A DNA stretch of 64,000 nucleotides from Pinibacter soli (GCF_029961145.1 NZ_JASBRG010000006.1:235603-299602); one strand, 5' to 3'. Counted from the stretch's first letter, positions 18,449 through 27,731 are shown. Made by a program: numbers and translations. Notes: generated by a model from the sequence alone, not told the origin.

Positions 18449-18564
18449 AATGTGTCTTGGTTTACTTGTTAAAAAAATAGAATCCTCAGAGCAGCCAAAT
18501 CTTTCTACCGGTTCTTTCCTGCCGGCTTTTTCTCATTGCTGTTTCTGTTATGTCAAAAAAATCT

Positions 18565-19770
18565 TTATTTAAAAACGATCAGTTTTCTTCCCTCTCTGCG
18601 GAAATGAACATCTGAATCTTTCAAAGCTTCGATCACATCTCCCAGGCTGTTGTTTCGGCTTAACTCTCCATAGAACTCAATGTTTGGCACTTCGCCTTCA
18701 TACACCACTTCTATATCATACCAGCGCTCCAGTTGCCTCATCACCTCAGTAAGACTAGCTCCTTCAAAATTGAACACACCGTTCTTCCATGCTACCACCT
18801 TATCTACATCAACATTGCTTACCACAGCGATGTCGTTGCCTGCCTGCGTTATCTGAGCCTGCTGGCTTGGCTTTAAAATAACCGCCTCCCCATTTGCTGC
18901 TCCAGAAGAGGTAGAACCTGTAATTTTCACGCTTCCCTCGAGCAAGGTTGCTTTGATTTTATTTTCGTTATCATAAGCGTTCACGTTAAAGCTTGTACCA
19001 AGAACCTTTACCTCTGCGTTATTGGCCAGGATCAGGATAAAGGGTTTGTCAACAGCTTTTGATACTTCGAAATAGGCTTCCCCACTCAATTGCACTCTTC
19101 TATCCTTGCTTGAGAATGTGGTTGGATATTTCAACGAGCTCGATGAATTCAACCACACTTTTGTACCGTCCGGCAACACAAGCTGAAACTGTCTTCCTCT
19201 TGGCGTGTTGAGCACGTTGTAGCTCAGTTCACTTGTTGATGACTTGGAAGCATTGTATGCCAGTTGTCCGCTTTTCAACATCACCTGTGATCCGTTTTGT
19301 TGGGCAACCACTCCGTTACCCAAACTGTCCAGCACTACCTTGCTGCCATCAGCGAGTGTAAGTATTGCACCCGTTTTGCCAGCCGGAATATCCTGCTGCG
19401 TCTTCGCCTGTTTCTTAACCGAAGGCTGAGTGCGCTGAAAAAACAAATAGCTTCCTGTAGCTAAAGCAAAAATTACAGAGGCCGCCACGGCCCATCGAAC
19501 GATTGACCTGGACCTGTTCATTGGTTTTACAATACCACTTGTATATCCCGGTTTATCTATGCCAACAATCTTTTCAAAAGCAGCCGCAGTGGCTTCTTTG
19601 TCAATAACTACAGGCTTTTCAGCTGTTTTACTCAATCGCTCTGTCAGCATATGTACCATCATTTTGTTTTCCGGTTGCTTCAAAAGATCGTACAGTTCGC
19701 TATGCTCATTTCCTGCTAATTTGCCCGCGATATATTTGTCTATCAGATAGTTTATTCTTTCCGGTTCCAT
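18565..19770 (-). CDS. FecR family anti-sigma factor with DUF4974 C-terminus
   Basis: A 401-residue single-pass inner-membrane regulator. The cytoplasmic N-terminus (1-90) would hold the sigma factor, a membrane helix spans about 91-111, and the periplasmic part has the FecR domain (about 140-240, NTPRGRQFQLVLPDGTKVWL) and a C-terminal DUF4974/STN-like domain (about 325-400, FNFEGASLTEVMRQLERWY). It lies between the ECF sigma gene and susC. Signal would pass from the SusC STN domain through this protein to the sigma factor. Assignment is secure. Confidence 0.95.
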   Translation of the reverse strand: MEPERINYLIDKYIAGKLAGNEHSELYDLLKQPENKMMVHMLTERLSKTAEKPVVIDKEATAAAFEKIVGIDKPGYTSGIVKPMNRSRSIVRWAVAASVIFALATGSYLFFQRTQPSVKKQAKTQQDIPAGKTGAILTLADGSKVVLDSLGNGVVAQQNGSQVMLKSGQLAYNASKSSTSELSYNVLNTPRGRQFQLVLPDGTKVWLNSSSSLKYPTTFSSKDRRVQLSGEAYFEVSKAVDKPFILILANNAEVKVLGTSFNVNAYDNENKIKATLLEGSVKITGSTSSGAANGEAVILKPSQQAQITQAGNDIAVVSNVDVDKVVAWKNGVFNFEGASLTEVMRQLERWYDIEVVYEGEVPNIEFYGELSRNNSLGDVIEALKDSDVHFRREGRKLIVFK

Positions 19771-19878
19771 GTTTTATAAGGTTCGTTGTTAATGGTAGTT
19801 GCACATTGTTGGTGAGCCGGTCAATTGCCGGCGGTATTCGTAGGATAGGAGTGTAGTTGAAACAGTTAGTCTTTGTGA

Positions 19879-19910
19879 ACAAGGGTCATTGCTTGTCATG
19901 ACAAGGGTCA
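19879..19910. promoter_or_regulatory. Candidate operator: direct repeats around a 14-bp palindrome upstream of fecR
   Basis: The ten-base word ACAAGGGTCA occurs at 19879-19888 and again at 19901-19910, exactly 22 bases apart (about two helical turns). A perfect palindrome CTTGTCATGACAAG (19892-19905) overlaps the second copy. The site lies about 110-140 bases upstream of the fecR start, in the 218-base gap after the sigma gene. The arrangement suits a dimeric regulator or the sigma factor's own promoter zone. This is inference from symmetry alone. Confidence 0.35.
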
Positions 19911-19988
19911 GTAAAGCACATGATCCTAAATAAGAACCACGTCAAAACAGAACGTAACATTCAAAACCAAAAAAAATTTGAAAAAAAA

Positions 19989-20615
19989 TTAACGCAGCAG
20001 GAAAAGCATGATGCTCAGGGATATTCCACTGGCAGCGAGATGGTCGCGGATGTCATTTAAAGCGCGGGACAAAACATTTTTCACAGTACCGACGGACAAG
20101 GAAAGCGCTACTGATATGGCAGCGGGTTTCATGCCGTGATCGCGGCTGAGGCTGTAGATTTTTTTGCGCTGGGAAGGCATTCCTTCAACCGCTTCTTTAA
20201 CGATTCGATTGATTTGGTTCAGTTGTGCATACTCAAGCGGAGAGGTATTTTCTGGAGATGGTTGACGATTGGCCAATTCACCTGTTTTTCGTTCGTAGGT
20301 AAGTTTTTGGCGCATATACCGCATGCACTCGTTCGCCGATACGGTGAATATCCAGCTTTTTAAATTTTCTATTTCCGGGAACCGGTCGCGATAGAGCCAG
20401 ATGCGAACAAACACCTCCTGTATAATGTCTTCGGCATCGGCTTCAGATTGGGTAATGTTGCGGGCAAAAGGGCGGATCATTGGGGAAAACGTATTGAAAA
20501 GCAGCAAAAAGGCTTGCTCATCACCTTCTGCAATTCGTGCATAAAGCTCCTTTTCACTAAACGTCAAATCATCATTAAACACGGGCTTCTCCAAATAATC
20601 AGTAATTAATTTCAT
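19989..20615 (-). CDS. ECF RNA polymerase sigma factor (FecI-like)
   Basis: A 208-residue extracytoplasmic-function sigma factor. Region 2 is clear (AEDIIQEVFVRIW, about 60-73), as is region 4 (MPSQRKKIYSLSRDHGMKP and SLSVGTVKNVLSRAL, about 145-190). The C-terminus ends in a short hydrophobic stretch (SIMLFLLR), common in Bacteroidota FecI-like proteins. It is the first gene of the leftward locus, 218 bases ahead of fecR. It presumably recruits RNA polymerase to the susC promoter when released by FecR. The upstream gap (20616-20889) holds a family K repeat. Confidence 0.95.
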   Translation of the reverse strand: MKLITDYLEKPVFNDDLTFSEKELYARIAEGDEQAFLLLFNTFSPMIRPFARNITQSEADAEDIIQEVFVRIWLYRDRFPEIENLKSWIFTVSANECMRYMRQKLTYERKTGELANRQPSPENTSPLEYAQLNQINRIVKEAVEGMPSQRKKIYSLSRDHGMKPAAISVALSLSVGTVKNVLSRALNDIRDHLAASGISLSIMLFLLR

Positions 20616-20774
20616 TCAGGGCGGGGTCGACAATGAATTGTCGTGCATTTTCAACCCTGTCCTTTCTACGGTTTGCGCGTTAAGATACCAGCAATGCAGC
20701 GCCAGCACGGATCAATTACACTATTGAAGGGCTGTAAGTGACGAATTTGAATTTTTAAAGGACGTATGAGAGGG

Positions 20775-20854
20775 CGTGAATGGTGAACGGTGAGTTTTGA
20801 ATATTGCACTCTAAAACAATTCACGATTCACGATTGACCATTCACGATCCACCA
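20775..20854. repeat. Inverted repeat, family K (GTGAATGGTGAACGGTGA words)
   Basis: The left arm (20775-20800) carries CGTGAATGGTGAACGGTGAG. The right arm (20819-20854) carries ATTCACGATTCACGATT and GACCATTCACGATCCACC. It lies in the divergent gap between the sigma factor and the GH3 fusion gene, so it cannot serve only as a terminator. No second copy is seen in the window. Confidence 0.75.
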
Positions 20855-20889
20855 TTTTTCATAATTTGCAAGTAAGTAAACCGCACATC

Positions 20890-23796
20890 ATGAGGAAACT
20901 ATCGATCTGGATTTTTATTTTATTTTATACAACACGGGCAATAGCACAAAAAACTGATGCGGACAAATGGGTTGACAGCGTTTTCCACACATTAAATAAC
21001 GATCAGAAAATAGCACAGCTGATGGTGGTTCGCCTTTCCGGACTTACCAATGGCAGTGTCGTTTTTTACGATAAAGAAGTTGAGGAAGCTATCAACAAAT
21101 ACAATGTCGGTGGTATCTGTTTGTTTCAGGGCGGTCCTGCAAAACAGGCGATGCTCATCAATCACTTTCAATCAATAGCAAAAACACCTGTGATGATTTG
21201 TATTGACGGCGAAACAGGACTTGGCATGCGCATGCTTGACAGCGTTGTTAACCTGCCAAGGCAAATGATGCTCGGCGCTGTGCAGGATCCCTCTATCGTT
21301 TATAAATTTGGAACCGTTGTGGCTGACCAGTGTAAGAGGGCCGGCATACAGGTAAACTATGCACCCGTGGTGGACGTGAATAATAATCCCGAGAATCCGG
21401 TGATCAACGACAGATCATTTGGCGAAGACAAATACAGAGTTGCGAACTATGGCATTCAATACATGAAGGCGCTGCAGGACAATGGCATTATGGCCTGCGC
21501 CAAACATTTTCCCGGCCACGGCGATGTTGCAGTGGATTCGCATCTGGATCTTCCCATTATCATGAAGAGCCGTGAACAGCTCGATTCGCTGGAGTTATAT
21601 CCTTTCCGACAAATATTCAATGCAGGAGTGGGAAGTGTGATGGTCGCACACTTATCTGTACCGGCGATTGACAGCACTCCAAACAAACCAACTTCAATTT
21701 CTGCGAATGCGGTCACCAGTTTGCTGCGCAACGAAATGAACTTTCAGGGGTTGACATTTACCGATGCGCTTGAAATGAAAGGCGTTGCAAAATATTATCC
21801 TGATGGTTTGGCATCGGTAGAGTCATTGATTGCCGGTAATGATATGCTTTGTCTACCCGGTGATGTGAAAAACACTTTAGATAAAGTAAAGCAGGCAATC
21901 AAAAAGAAAAGATTAAAGTGGGCAGACATTGACATGCACGTGAAAAAAGTGCTGTACGCGAAATACAACTATGGGCTTGCAAAATTAAGGCTTGTTGTTA
22001 TTGAAAATATTGCAAATGACTTAAACAAAGATGCAAGTGCGACCTGGAAACTTGTAGCAGAAAATGCGTTGACATTATTGCGCAACGAAGATTCTGCAAT
22101 TTTTCCTTTGGCAGTTGTGAAAAGAAAAGTAGCGTACATAGCAATCGGCGCCACAGAAGACAATTACATGGCAAACAGGATTCGCAATGATTTCAAGGCG
22201 CATGTGTACTTTTTTGAAAACCCACAATCAGTTGAAAAGGCAGATGCGCTTGCTCAACTGGTTAAAAACAGATACGATGTAGTGATCATCGGGGTACATA
22301 GCTACAGCCGTTTTCCAAGAAATAATTTCGGTATCAGCGATGCTTCGCTAAAACTGATCAAACAATTGCAACAGGAAAACAGGAGTATAACTTTTGCTTT
22401 TGGTAATCCATACGCTATCAAAAATTTCAGCGATGGAAAAGTGATCGTTGCCTGTTATGATGATAATGACTACATACAAACGGCAGCTCTGGATCTATTG
22501 GAAGGAAAAATTGATCCTAAAGGAAAATTGCCGGTAACCGTAAGCGAAGAGTTTAAATATGGCGCAGGCATTACGCAGAACCTGAACCTCATGTCCGTTG
22601 CGCCTTCGCAAGTAGGCATGAGTGATTCCATAAGAACACAAATTGACTCTATCGTTCAGGAAGGATTGAATGCGCAGGCATTTCCCGGCGCGGTAGTGCT
22701 GGTTGCAAAAAATGATAAGATCATCTACGAGAAAGCGTTTGGAAAATATGCTTTCCAGGATTCTACTCCTGTAGATGTTAATACCGTATATGACCTGGCT
22801 TCTGTTACTAAAATTTGCGCCACTACTTTATCAGTAATGAAATTGTATGAAGAAGGCAAGCTCAATATCGACAAACGTTTGGTCGATTATTTACCTTCTG
22901 CAAGAGGAACGAATAAAGAAAATATTCTCATAAGAAATTTGTTGTTGCATCAGGCGGGATTAAAAGCGTTTATTCCTTTTTACAAAGAAACATTAGATAA
23001 AAAAGAATTGCCAACTACCACATATTATTCTCAGGTACGAACAGATGAATTTCCAACACGCGTGGCGGAAAGCCTTTACGTAAGAAAAGATTTTCAGGAC
23101 ACGGTTTACAAACGCATGTTGCAAAGTGAGGTTGGTCCAACGGGTCGTTACTTGTATAGTGACAACGATTTTATTTTCCTTGGAAAAATTGTTGAAGCCA
23201 TCACAGGAGAAAGCTTAAATAATTATGTGAAAAAAACATTCTACGAACCATTAGGATTGAGTCACACAGGATTTTTGCCGAGAACATTTTTACCGCTTGA
23301 TAGCATTGCACAAACAGAAAACGAATCAACTTTTCGCAAACAATTATTGCGTGGTGATGTGCATGATCCAGGCTCCGCAATCATGGGTGGCGTAGCGGGG
23401 CATGCGGGCCTGTTTAGCGATGTGCATGATATGGCTGTTATCGCACAATTATTGTTAAACGGCGGAACGATCTATGGCAAGCAGATTTTCAAAAAAGAGA
23501 CCATTGATTATTTTACATCTTATCAAAGCAATATCAGCAGAAGAGGTTTGGGTTTTGATAAACCTGAAAAAGATAATGCTACCTTGAAAGAGCCGTACCC
23601 TTGTTTGTCTGCTTCCCCGCAAACCTTTGGCCACACAGGTTTTACAGGTATTGGTTGGTGGGTGGACCCTAAATACAACCTTACTTATATTTTTCTTTCA
23701 AATAGAGTAAATGCAACAGTGCAAAACTACAATAAGCTATCGTCTATGAGTATACGTGGAAGAATACAGGAAGCGTTGTATAAGGCAATGCGGTAG
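20890..23796 (+). CDS. GH3 beta-N-acetylglucosaminidase fused to a serine hydrolase (NagZ-AmiE-like fusion)
   Basis: A 968-residue exported two-enzyme protein. After a signal peptide (RAIAQ) comes a GH3 domain (about 25-360) with the NagZ signature KHFPGHGDVAVDSHLDLP (about 205-222), whose His and Asp form the NagZ-type catalytic dyad. A GH3 C-terminal Rossmann-like domain follows (to about 570). The last part (about 580-965) is a class C beta-lactamase-type serine hydrolase with S638-V-T-K641, Y756-S-D and HTG (FGHTGFTG). In Bacillus subtilis the separate neighbours NagZ and AmiE remove GlcNAc and then the peptide from muropeptides; this fusion would do both. I choose ATG 20890 because an upstream in-frame ATG (20866) would spoil the signal peptide. 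Confidence 0.88.
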   Translation: MRKLSIWIFILFYTTRAIAQKTDADKWVDSVFHTLNNDQKIAQLMVVRLSGLTNGSVVFYDKEVEEAINKYNVGGICLFQGGPAKQAMLINHFQSIAKTPVMICIDGETGLGMRMLDSVVNLPRQMMLGAVQDPSIVYKFGTVVADQCKRAGIQVNYAPVVDVNNNPENPVINDRSFGEDKYRVANYGIQYMKALQDNGIMACAKHFPGHGDVAVDSHLDLPIIMKSREQLDSLELYPFRQIFNAGVGSVMVAHLSVPAIDSTPNKPTSISANAVTSLLRNEMNFQGLTFTDALEMKGVAKYYPDGLASVESLIAGNDMLCLPGDVKNTLDKVKQAIKKKRLKWADIDMHVKKVLYAKYNYGLAKLRLVVIENIANDLNKDASATWKLVAENALTLLRNEDSAIFPLAVVKRKVAYIAIGATEDNYMANRIRNDFKAHVYFFENPQSVEKADALAQLVKNRYDVVIIGVHSYSRFPRNNFGISDASLKLIKQLQQENRSITFAFGNPYAIKNFSDGKVIVACYDDNDYIQTAALDLLEGKIDPKGKLPVTVSEEFKYGAGITQNLNLMSVAPSQVGMSDSIRTQIDSIVQEGLNAQAFPGAVVLVAKNDKIIYEKAFGKYAFQDSTPVDVNTVYDLASVTKICATTLSVMKLYEEGKLNIDKRLVDYLPSARGTNKENILIRNLLLHQAGLKAFIPFYKETLDKKELPTTTYYSQVRTDEFPTRVAESLYVRKDFQDTVYKRMLQSEVGPTGRYLYSDNDFIFLGKIVEAITGESLNNYVKKTFYEPLGLSHTGFLPRTFLPLDSIAQTENESTFRKQLLRGDVHDPGSAIMGGVAGHAGLFSDVHDMAVIAQLLLNGGTIYGKQIFKKETIDYFTSYQSNISRRGLGFDKPEKDNATLKEPYPCLSASPQTFGHTGFTGIGWWVDPKYNLTYIFLSNRVNATVQNYNKLSSMSIRGRIQEALYKAMR

Positions 23797-23832
23797 GGGC
23801 GAATTGCATTCGCCCCAAAACATTCGCCCTGC
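23794..23832. repeat. Palindrome, family N (GTAGGGGCGAATTGCATTCG...), includes the upstream stop codon
   Basis: GTAGGGGCGAATTGCATTCG followed by CCCC is a strong hairpin (stem GGGGCGAAT / ATTCGCCCC), with a half copy CATTCGCCCTGCC after it. The TAG stop codon of the GH3 fusion (23794-23796) is part of the repeat word. It probably also ends that transcript, though the T run is missing. A diverged copy is at 9713-9738. Confidence 0.65.
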
Positions 23833-23867
23833 CTCGGCAATTGGCACGGTTATTTTATTGTAAAATA

Positions 23868-23898
23868 TTGTCGCGTCTTGATTTATCTTTTACCTTTA
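23868..23898 (+). promoter_or_regulatory. Bacteroidota-type promoter for osmC
   Basis: TTG at 23868-23870, a 20-base spacer, then TACCTTTA at 23891-23898, close to the Bacteroidota consensus TTG-N19-21-TAnnTTTG. It ends 53 bases before the osmC start codon. Confidence 0.5.
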
Positions 23899-23951
23899 TG
23901 AACTTCTGTTTTTTCTAACAACAAGTTTTTATAATCTTAAAATTAAATACC

Positions 23952-24365
23952 ATGATTCGTAAAGCAACAGCCGTATGGAACGGTTCCGGTAAAGAAGGCA
24001 ATGGCAATCTTACCACACAAAGTACAGTACTTAACAAAACGCAATACAGCTTCAATTCCCGTTTTGCAGAAGGAGTTGGAACAAATCCTGAAGAACTTGT
24101 AGCAGCTGCTCATGCGGGTTGCTTTACAATGAAATTGAGTTTCGTATTAAACGAAGCAGGCTTTACAGCAGATTCTCTGGAAACAAAATGTGAGATCACT
24201 TTTGAAAACGGAGCGATCACTCAATCTCATTTGATCGTAAAAGGAAAAGTTCCGGGCATCACCAAAGAGCAATTCGATGCAAGTGTAGAAAACGCAGAAA
24301 AAAATTGCCCGATTTCGAAGGTGTTAAATACGAACATTACTTCCGAAGCAACATTGGAGCAATAG
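23952..24365 (+). CDS. osmC: OsmC family peroxiredoxin-like protein
   Basis: A 137-residue cytoplasmic protein of the OsmC/Ohr family, which reduces organic hydroperoxides with two cysteines. Both are present: C57 in AAAHAGCFTM and C119 in KNCPISKVL, at the usual spacing. Length fits OsmC. It has its own promoter-like sequence and stands alone, convergent with the aldo/keto reductase. The family A repeat starts right after its stop codon. OsmC rather than Ohr is preferred because of the HAGC form of the first motif. Confidence 0.93.
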   Translation: MIRKATAVWNGSGKEGNGNLTTQSTVLNKTQYSFNSRFAEGVGTNPEELVAAAHAGCFTMKLSFVLNEAGFTADSLETKCEITFENGAITQSHLIVKGKVPGITKEQFDASVENAEKNCPISKVLNTNITSEATLEQ

Positions 24366-24450
24366 CTGAATAACTGAATGACTGAATAACTGAGTTGTTT
24401 AAGATCGAAAAGACTTTTCGAATATGAACATTCAGTTATTCAGTTATTTC
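24366..24450. repeat. Inverted repeat, family A, between convergent genes
   Basis: Left arm 24366-24394 (CTGAATAACTGAATGACTGA words), right arm 24428-24449 (CATTCAGTTATTCAGTTATT). The loop has its own hairpin CGAAAAGACTTTTCG. The element starts directly after the osmC stop codon and its right arm contains the stop codon of the opposing reductase (24444-24446). It probably terminates both genes. Confidence 0.82.
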
Positions 24451-25409
24451 AAAATCTCCTCAATCTTTCCCATCTCCTCATCATTCAGCACTTTCACCAC
24501 TTCCAGTGCTTTGAAGTTTTCCTCCAGTTGTTCGCGTTTGGTTGCGCCGAGAATAGCCGTTGTTACGTTGGGGTTTTTAATGCACCACGCAAGCGCCATT
24601 GTCGGTAAAGACACGTTTAATTGTTTTGCCAAATCATTTAACGCACCTACTTTTCTTACTTTTTCTTCCTGCACCCAGCGTTCTTTTAGCCATTCAAAAC
24701 CAGGCATAGCAAGTCTGGAACCTTCAGGAATGCCATTCAGATATTTACCGGTCAACAGACCTGCTGCCAGCGGGCTCCAAACGGTTGTTCCAAGGCCCGG
24801 ATCGTTGTACAAAGGCGCATATTCCTGTTCTACTTTTGTTCTCTCAAATACATTGTATTCGGGCTGCTCGACCACTGGCCCTATGAGATTGTGTTCTTTA
24901 GCAAATTTGTGGGCACTCATAATTTCCTCTGCGCTCCACATGCTGGTGCCCCAGTATAAAATTTTTCCATGCTGTATGAGATTGTGCATTGTCCACACGA
25001 TTTCGCCAATAGGCGTATTAGGATCGGGGCGATGGCAAAAAAACAGGTCGAGGTAATCCACCTGCAATCTTTGTAAAGATTCCCTGCAAGCTTCCATAAT
25101 GTGCTTGCGGCTGAGACCTGTTTGGTTGGGTTTGTTTTCTTTTCCCCTTGATCCAAAGTATACTTTCGAAGAAAGCACAACAGAGGTACGGTCCCACGAT
25201 TTTCTTTTCAATATGCGGCCCATCATTTTCTCACTTTCACCTAAAGCATACACTTCTGCATTGTCAAAAAAATTGACGCCATTGTCGTAAGCAAAACTCA
25301 TCAGTTCGTCCGCGTGATTATCGTCTATCTGCTTGTGAAAAGTAACCCAGCTTCCAAAGCTCAAAACGCTTAGTTGCAAGCCGGTTTTACCTAAATAACG
25401 GTATTCCAT
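24444..25409 (-). CDS. Aldo/keto reductase (Kv-beta/YghZ type)
   Basis: A 321-residue NADPH-dependent oxidoreductase with a TIM-barrel fold. Visible catalytic tetrad members are Asp and Tyr in FDNAEVYALGESE, Lys in VVLSSKVYFG and His in LFFCHRPD. The cofactor end has AILGATKREQLEEN. ATG 25409 (MEYRYLGKTGLQ) is the start; the in-frame ATG at 25472 adds 21 residues that do not fit the family. It is divergent from the processing protease. Physiological substrate is unknown; YghZ-like members reduce small aldehydes such as methylglyoxal. Confidence 0.92.
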   Translation of the reverse strand: MEYRYLGKTGLQLSVLSFGSWVTFHKQIDDNHADELMSFAYDNGVNFFDNAEVYALGESEKMMGRILKRKSWDRTSVVLSSKVYFGSRGKENKPNQTGLSRKHIMEACRESLQRLQVDYLDLFFCHRPDPNTPIGEIVWTMHNLIQHGKILYWGTSMWSAEEIMSAHKFAKEHNLIGPVVEQPEYNVFERTKVEQEYAPLYNDPGLGTTVWSPLAAGLLTGKYLNGIPEGSRLAMPGFEWLKERWVQEEKVRKVGALNDLAKQLNVSLPTMALAWCIKNPNVTTAILGATKREQLEENFKALEVVKVLNDEEMGKIEEILK

Positions 25410-25586
25410 ATCGTAAAATTTATATTTAGCAATCTGTGAATGAGGTTGTAAGAAACGAGTTCCATCTGGCAAAATAAAATAAAGATTAACGGATGAAAGG
25501 CAATGCTAATTTACACCCAAAAAAGCAATGCCGTTGCGGCAATAGACGGTTGAATTAATATGATTTCCGGTTATAGATTTAAATAC

Positions 25587-25594
25587 TAAATTTG
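25587..25594 (+). promoter_or_regulatory. Promoter -7 box for the processing protease gene
   Basis: TAAATTTG is an exact match to the TAnnTTTG box of Bacteroidota promoters, 43 bases before the start codon. I find no TTG at the right distance upstream, so the call rests on one box. Confidence 0.35.
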
Positions 25595-25637
25595 AAATAC
25601 TCCGCTTCATTGGAGCACGTTAAATCTATCCGCCAAC

Positions 25638-27731
25638 ATGAAACAGTTTTCCTGTGTTTTTGTTGCAGCCATTCTTACTATTCAGTTAAATGCACAGACC
25701 CCAGTTCTGAATAAAGTGGCCGCCAATGCCTTTATTATTACGCGGATGGTGGACAAGTACCATGTGGAGCCCAAACCCGTTGACAAAACGCTTTCCTATA
25801 ATTTGTTTGATCACACTATTGATGCATTGGATGATGCGAGGATATTTTTTATAAAAGAAGATATCGACAAACTTCAGCCTTTCCGTATGCATTTGGATGA
25901 AGACCTGATGGGCCGGAAAACAGCATTTCTCGAACTGCTTTCCGCCACATACCAGGCGAGGGTTGCCCAGGTTGATACCATGATCGACAATATTTGTAAA
26001 AAGCCTTTCAATTTCTCCGTTAAAGAAACGTTCACTGAAACCGAGGACACTTCATTTGCCCCCAATACAAGTCTTCAGAGAGTCAAGATTACAAAGAGTA
26101 TTAAAAAAATGATGCTCAATAAAATTTCCCTTGCTGCGGAAAACAGCATTTCACTTCCGGCAGATAAACAAAAGAAAATTATCGACAGTGTTGAGCTTGT
26201 AACGAGGAGACATGTACAGGCAAAGCTTAAGTTGGAAATAAAGAAAATGTTGCAAAGTCCCGGTGGTATTCCCCAGGCGGTTGGTGATGTGTACTGCAAC
26301 ACACTCGCTTCATATTTTGATCCGCACACTGCTTATTTCCCTTTAACAGAAAAAGAAAACTTCGAAAGTCAGCTCGGCGCCAGGCCACTTCGTTTCGGTT
26401 TTCAACTGCTTGAAGACGACAATGGAAATGTGACCATTGGCAAGCTTTTGCCTGGCAGTCCCGCATTTAAAAGCGGCCAGTTGAATAAGGGTGATAAAAT
26501 AATAGCGCTGCAATGGGCAGGCAAAGAGGAGATTGATGTATCCGATGCGAATCGCGAAGAAATTTCGGAAGTATTGGATGCCAGCAATCATGAGGAGGTG
26601 ACTTTTACTATTAAGAAAGTTGATGGCACGATACGACAAGTAATACTGCAAAAGGCAACGAATGAAAGTGAAGAGGGCGATAACAAAGTGAAAAGCTTTG
26701 TATTGAAAGGATCGAAGAATATTGGGTTTATTTCATTACCCGCTTTCTATACTGATTGGGAAACAAGTAATACAGAAGATCACGGCTGTGCAAACGACGT
26801 AGCGAAGGAAATACTGAAATTAAAAAAGGAAAAGATAACCGGACTGATCATTGACCTTCGATTTAACGGCGGCGGCTCTATGCAGGAAGCAATTGATCTT
26901 GCGGGAATATTTATAGATGCCGGTCCGGTGGGACAAATAAAATCCCGCGATGCGAAAGTGTACACAATGATGGATGTGAACCGGGGCACGATGTACGATG
27001 GCCCGCTGGTGCTTCTTGTAAACGGGTATAGCGCATCTGCGTCGGAGATTCTTGCGGCCGCCATGCAGGATTACAACAGGGCGCTCATCGTGGGCTCCCC
27101 AACTTATGGTAAGGCAACTGCACAGCTGATTATGCCAATGGATACAACCGCACTGGCAAACAACACCGGCAACAACGCAAAAGCCGATAGTTATTTAAAA
27201 CTTACCGTAAACAGACTCTTTCGTGTAACGGGACAAACGGCACAGTTTAACGGCGTGATTCCTGATGTGAAATTGCCAGACATCCTGGAAATAGATTCGC
27301 ACAGGGAAGCCGATGAACCTTTTGCGCTAAAGCCGTCTGTAATTGCGGCCAATAAATATTACAAGCCTTTATCTCCCTTGCCCGTTGCGGCTTTACAGGC
27401 AAAGGCCAATCCTGAAATTGATCAATCGGAATATTTTAATGAACTGAAAAAGTATACTGTCGAATATAAAAAAGTGATGGCCAACCAGGACATTTCACTT
27501 TACCTGAATGATGCATTGGCCGCGAGGAAAAAAGTGAAAGAAAAGGACGACGCGGTACCTAAAGAAATTGCCAGCAATTCCTACTACATCATCAGCAATC
27601 ATTCCTTTGATGAAGAACGCCTTGCAGTCGACGAAGATCTTAAAAGGCTGAACAGTGAGTGGAGAAAATCGCTGCAAAAAGATCCGTATATAAAAATAGC
27701 TTACGATTTGTTGATTACGGATTTTAAGTAG
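25638..27731 (+). CDS. prc: C-terminal processing peptidase (S41 family, Prc/Tsp type)
   Basis: A 697-residue periplasmic protease that degrades or trims proteins from the C-terminus. It has a signal peptide (about 1-19, QLNAQ), an N-terminal helical Tsp domain (about 25-210), a PDZ domain (about 240-330, LPGSPAFKSGQLNKGDKI), the S41 core with the serine region NGYSASASEIL (about 463-472) and the general-base lysine K492 (TYGKATAQ), and a long C-terminal domain (about 550-697). Length matches Prc/Tsp rather than the shorter CtpA. It has a -7 promoter box and is convergent with lptC. Confidence 0.95.
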   Translation: MKQFSCVFVAAILTIQLNAQTPVLNKVAANAFIITRMVDKYHVEPKPVDKTLSYNLFDHTIDALDDARIFFIKEDIDKLQPFRMHLDEDLMGRKTAFLELLSATYQARVAQVDTMIDNICKKPFNFSVKETFTETEDTSFAPNTSLQRVKITKSIKKMMLNKISLAAENSISLPADKQKKIIDSVELVTRRHVQAKLKLEIKKMLQSPGGIPQAVGDVYCNTLASYFDPHTAYFPLTEKENFESQLGARPLRFGFQLLEDDNGNVTIGKLLPGSPAFKSGQLNKGDKIIALQWAGKEEIDVSDANREEISEVLDASNHEEVTFTIKKVDGTIRQVILQKATNESEEGDNKVKSFVLKGSKNIGFISLPAFYTDWETSNTEDHGCANDVAKEILKLKKEKITGLIIDLRFNGGGSMQEAIDLAGIFIDAGPVGQIKSRDAKVYTMMDVNRGTMYDGPLVLLVNGYSASASEILAAAMQDYNRALIVGSPTYGKATAQLIMPMDTTALANNTGNNAKADSYLKLTVNRLFRVTGQTAQFNGVIPDVKLPDILEIDSHREADEPFALKPSVIAANKYYKPLSPLPVAALQAKANPEIDQSEYFNELKKYTVEYKKVMANQDISLYLNDALAARKKVKEKDDAVPKEIASNSYYIISNHSFDEERLAVDEDLKRLNSEWRKSLQKDPYIKIAYDLLITDFK

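Noticed and set aside
24424..25056. Open frame of 210 codons on the plus strand
   Set aside because: It runs antisense through the aldo/keto reductase, has a Ser/Thr-rich low-information sequence and starts in a repeat arm.
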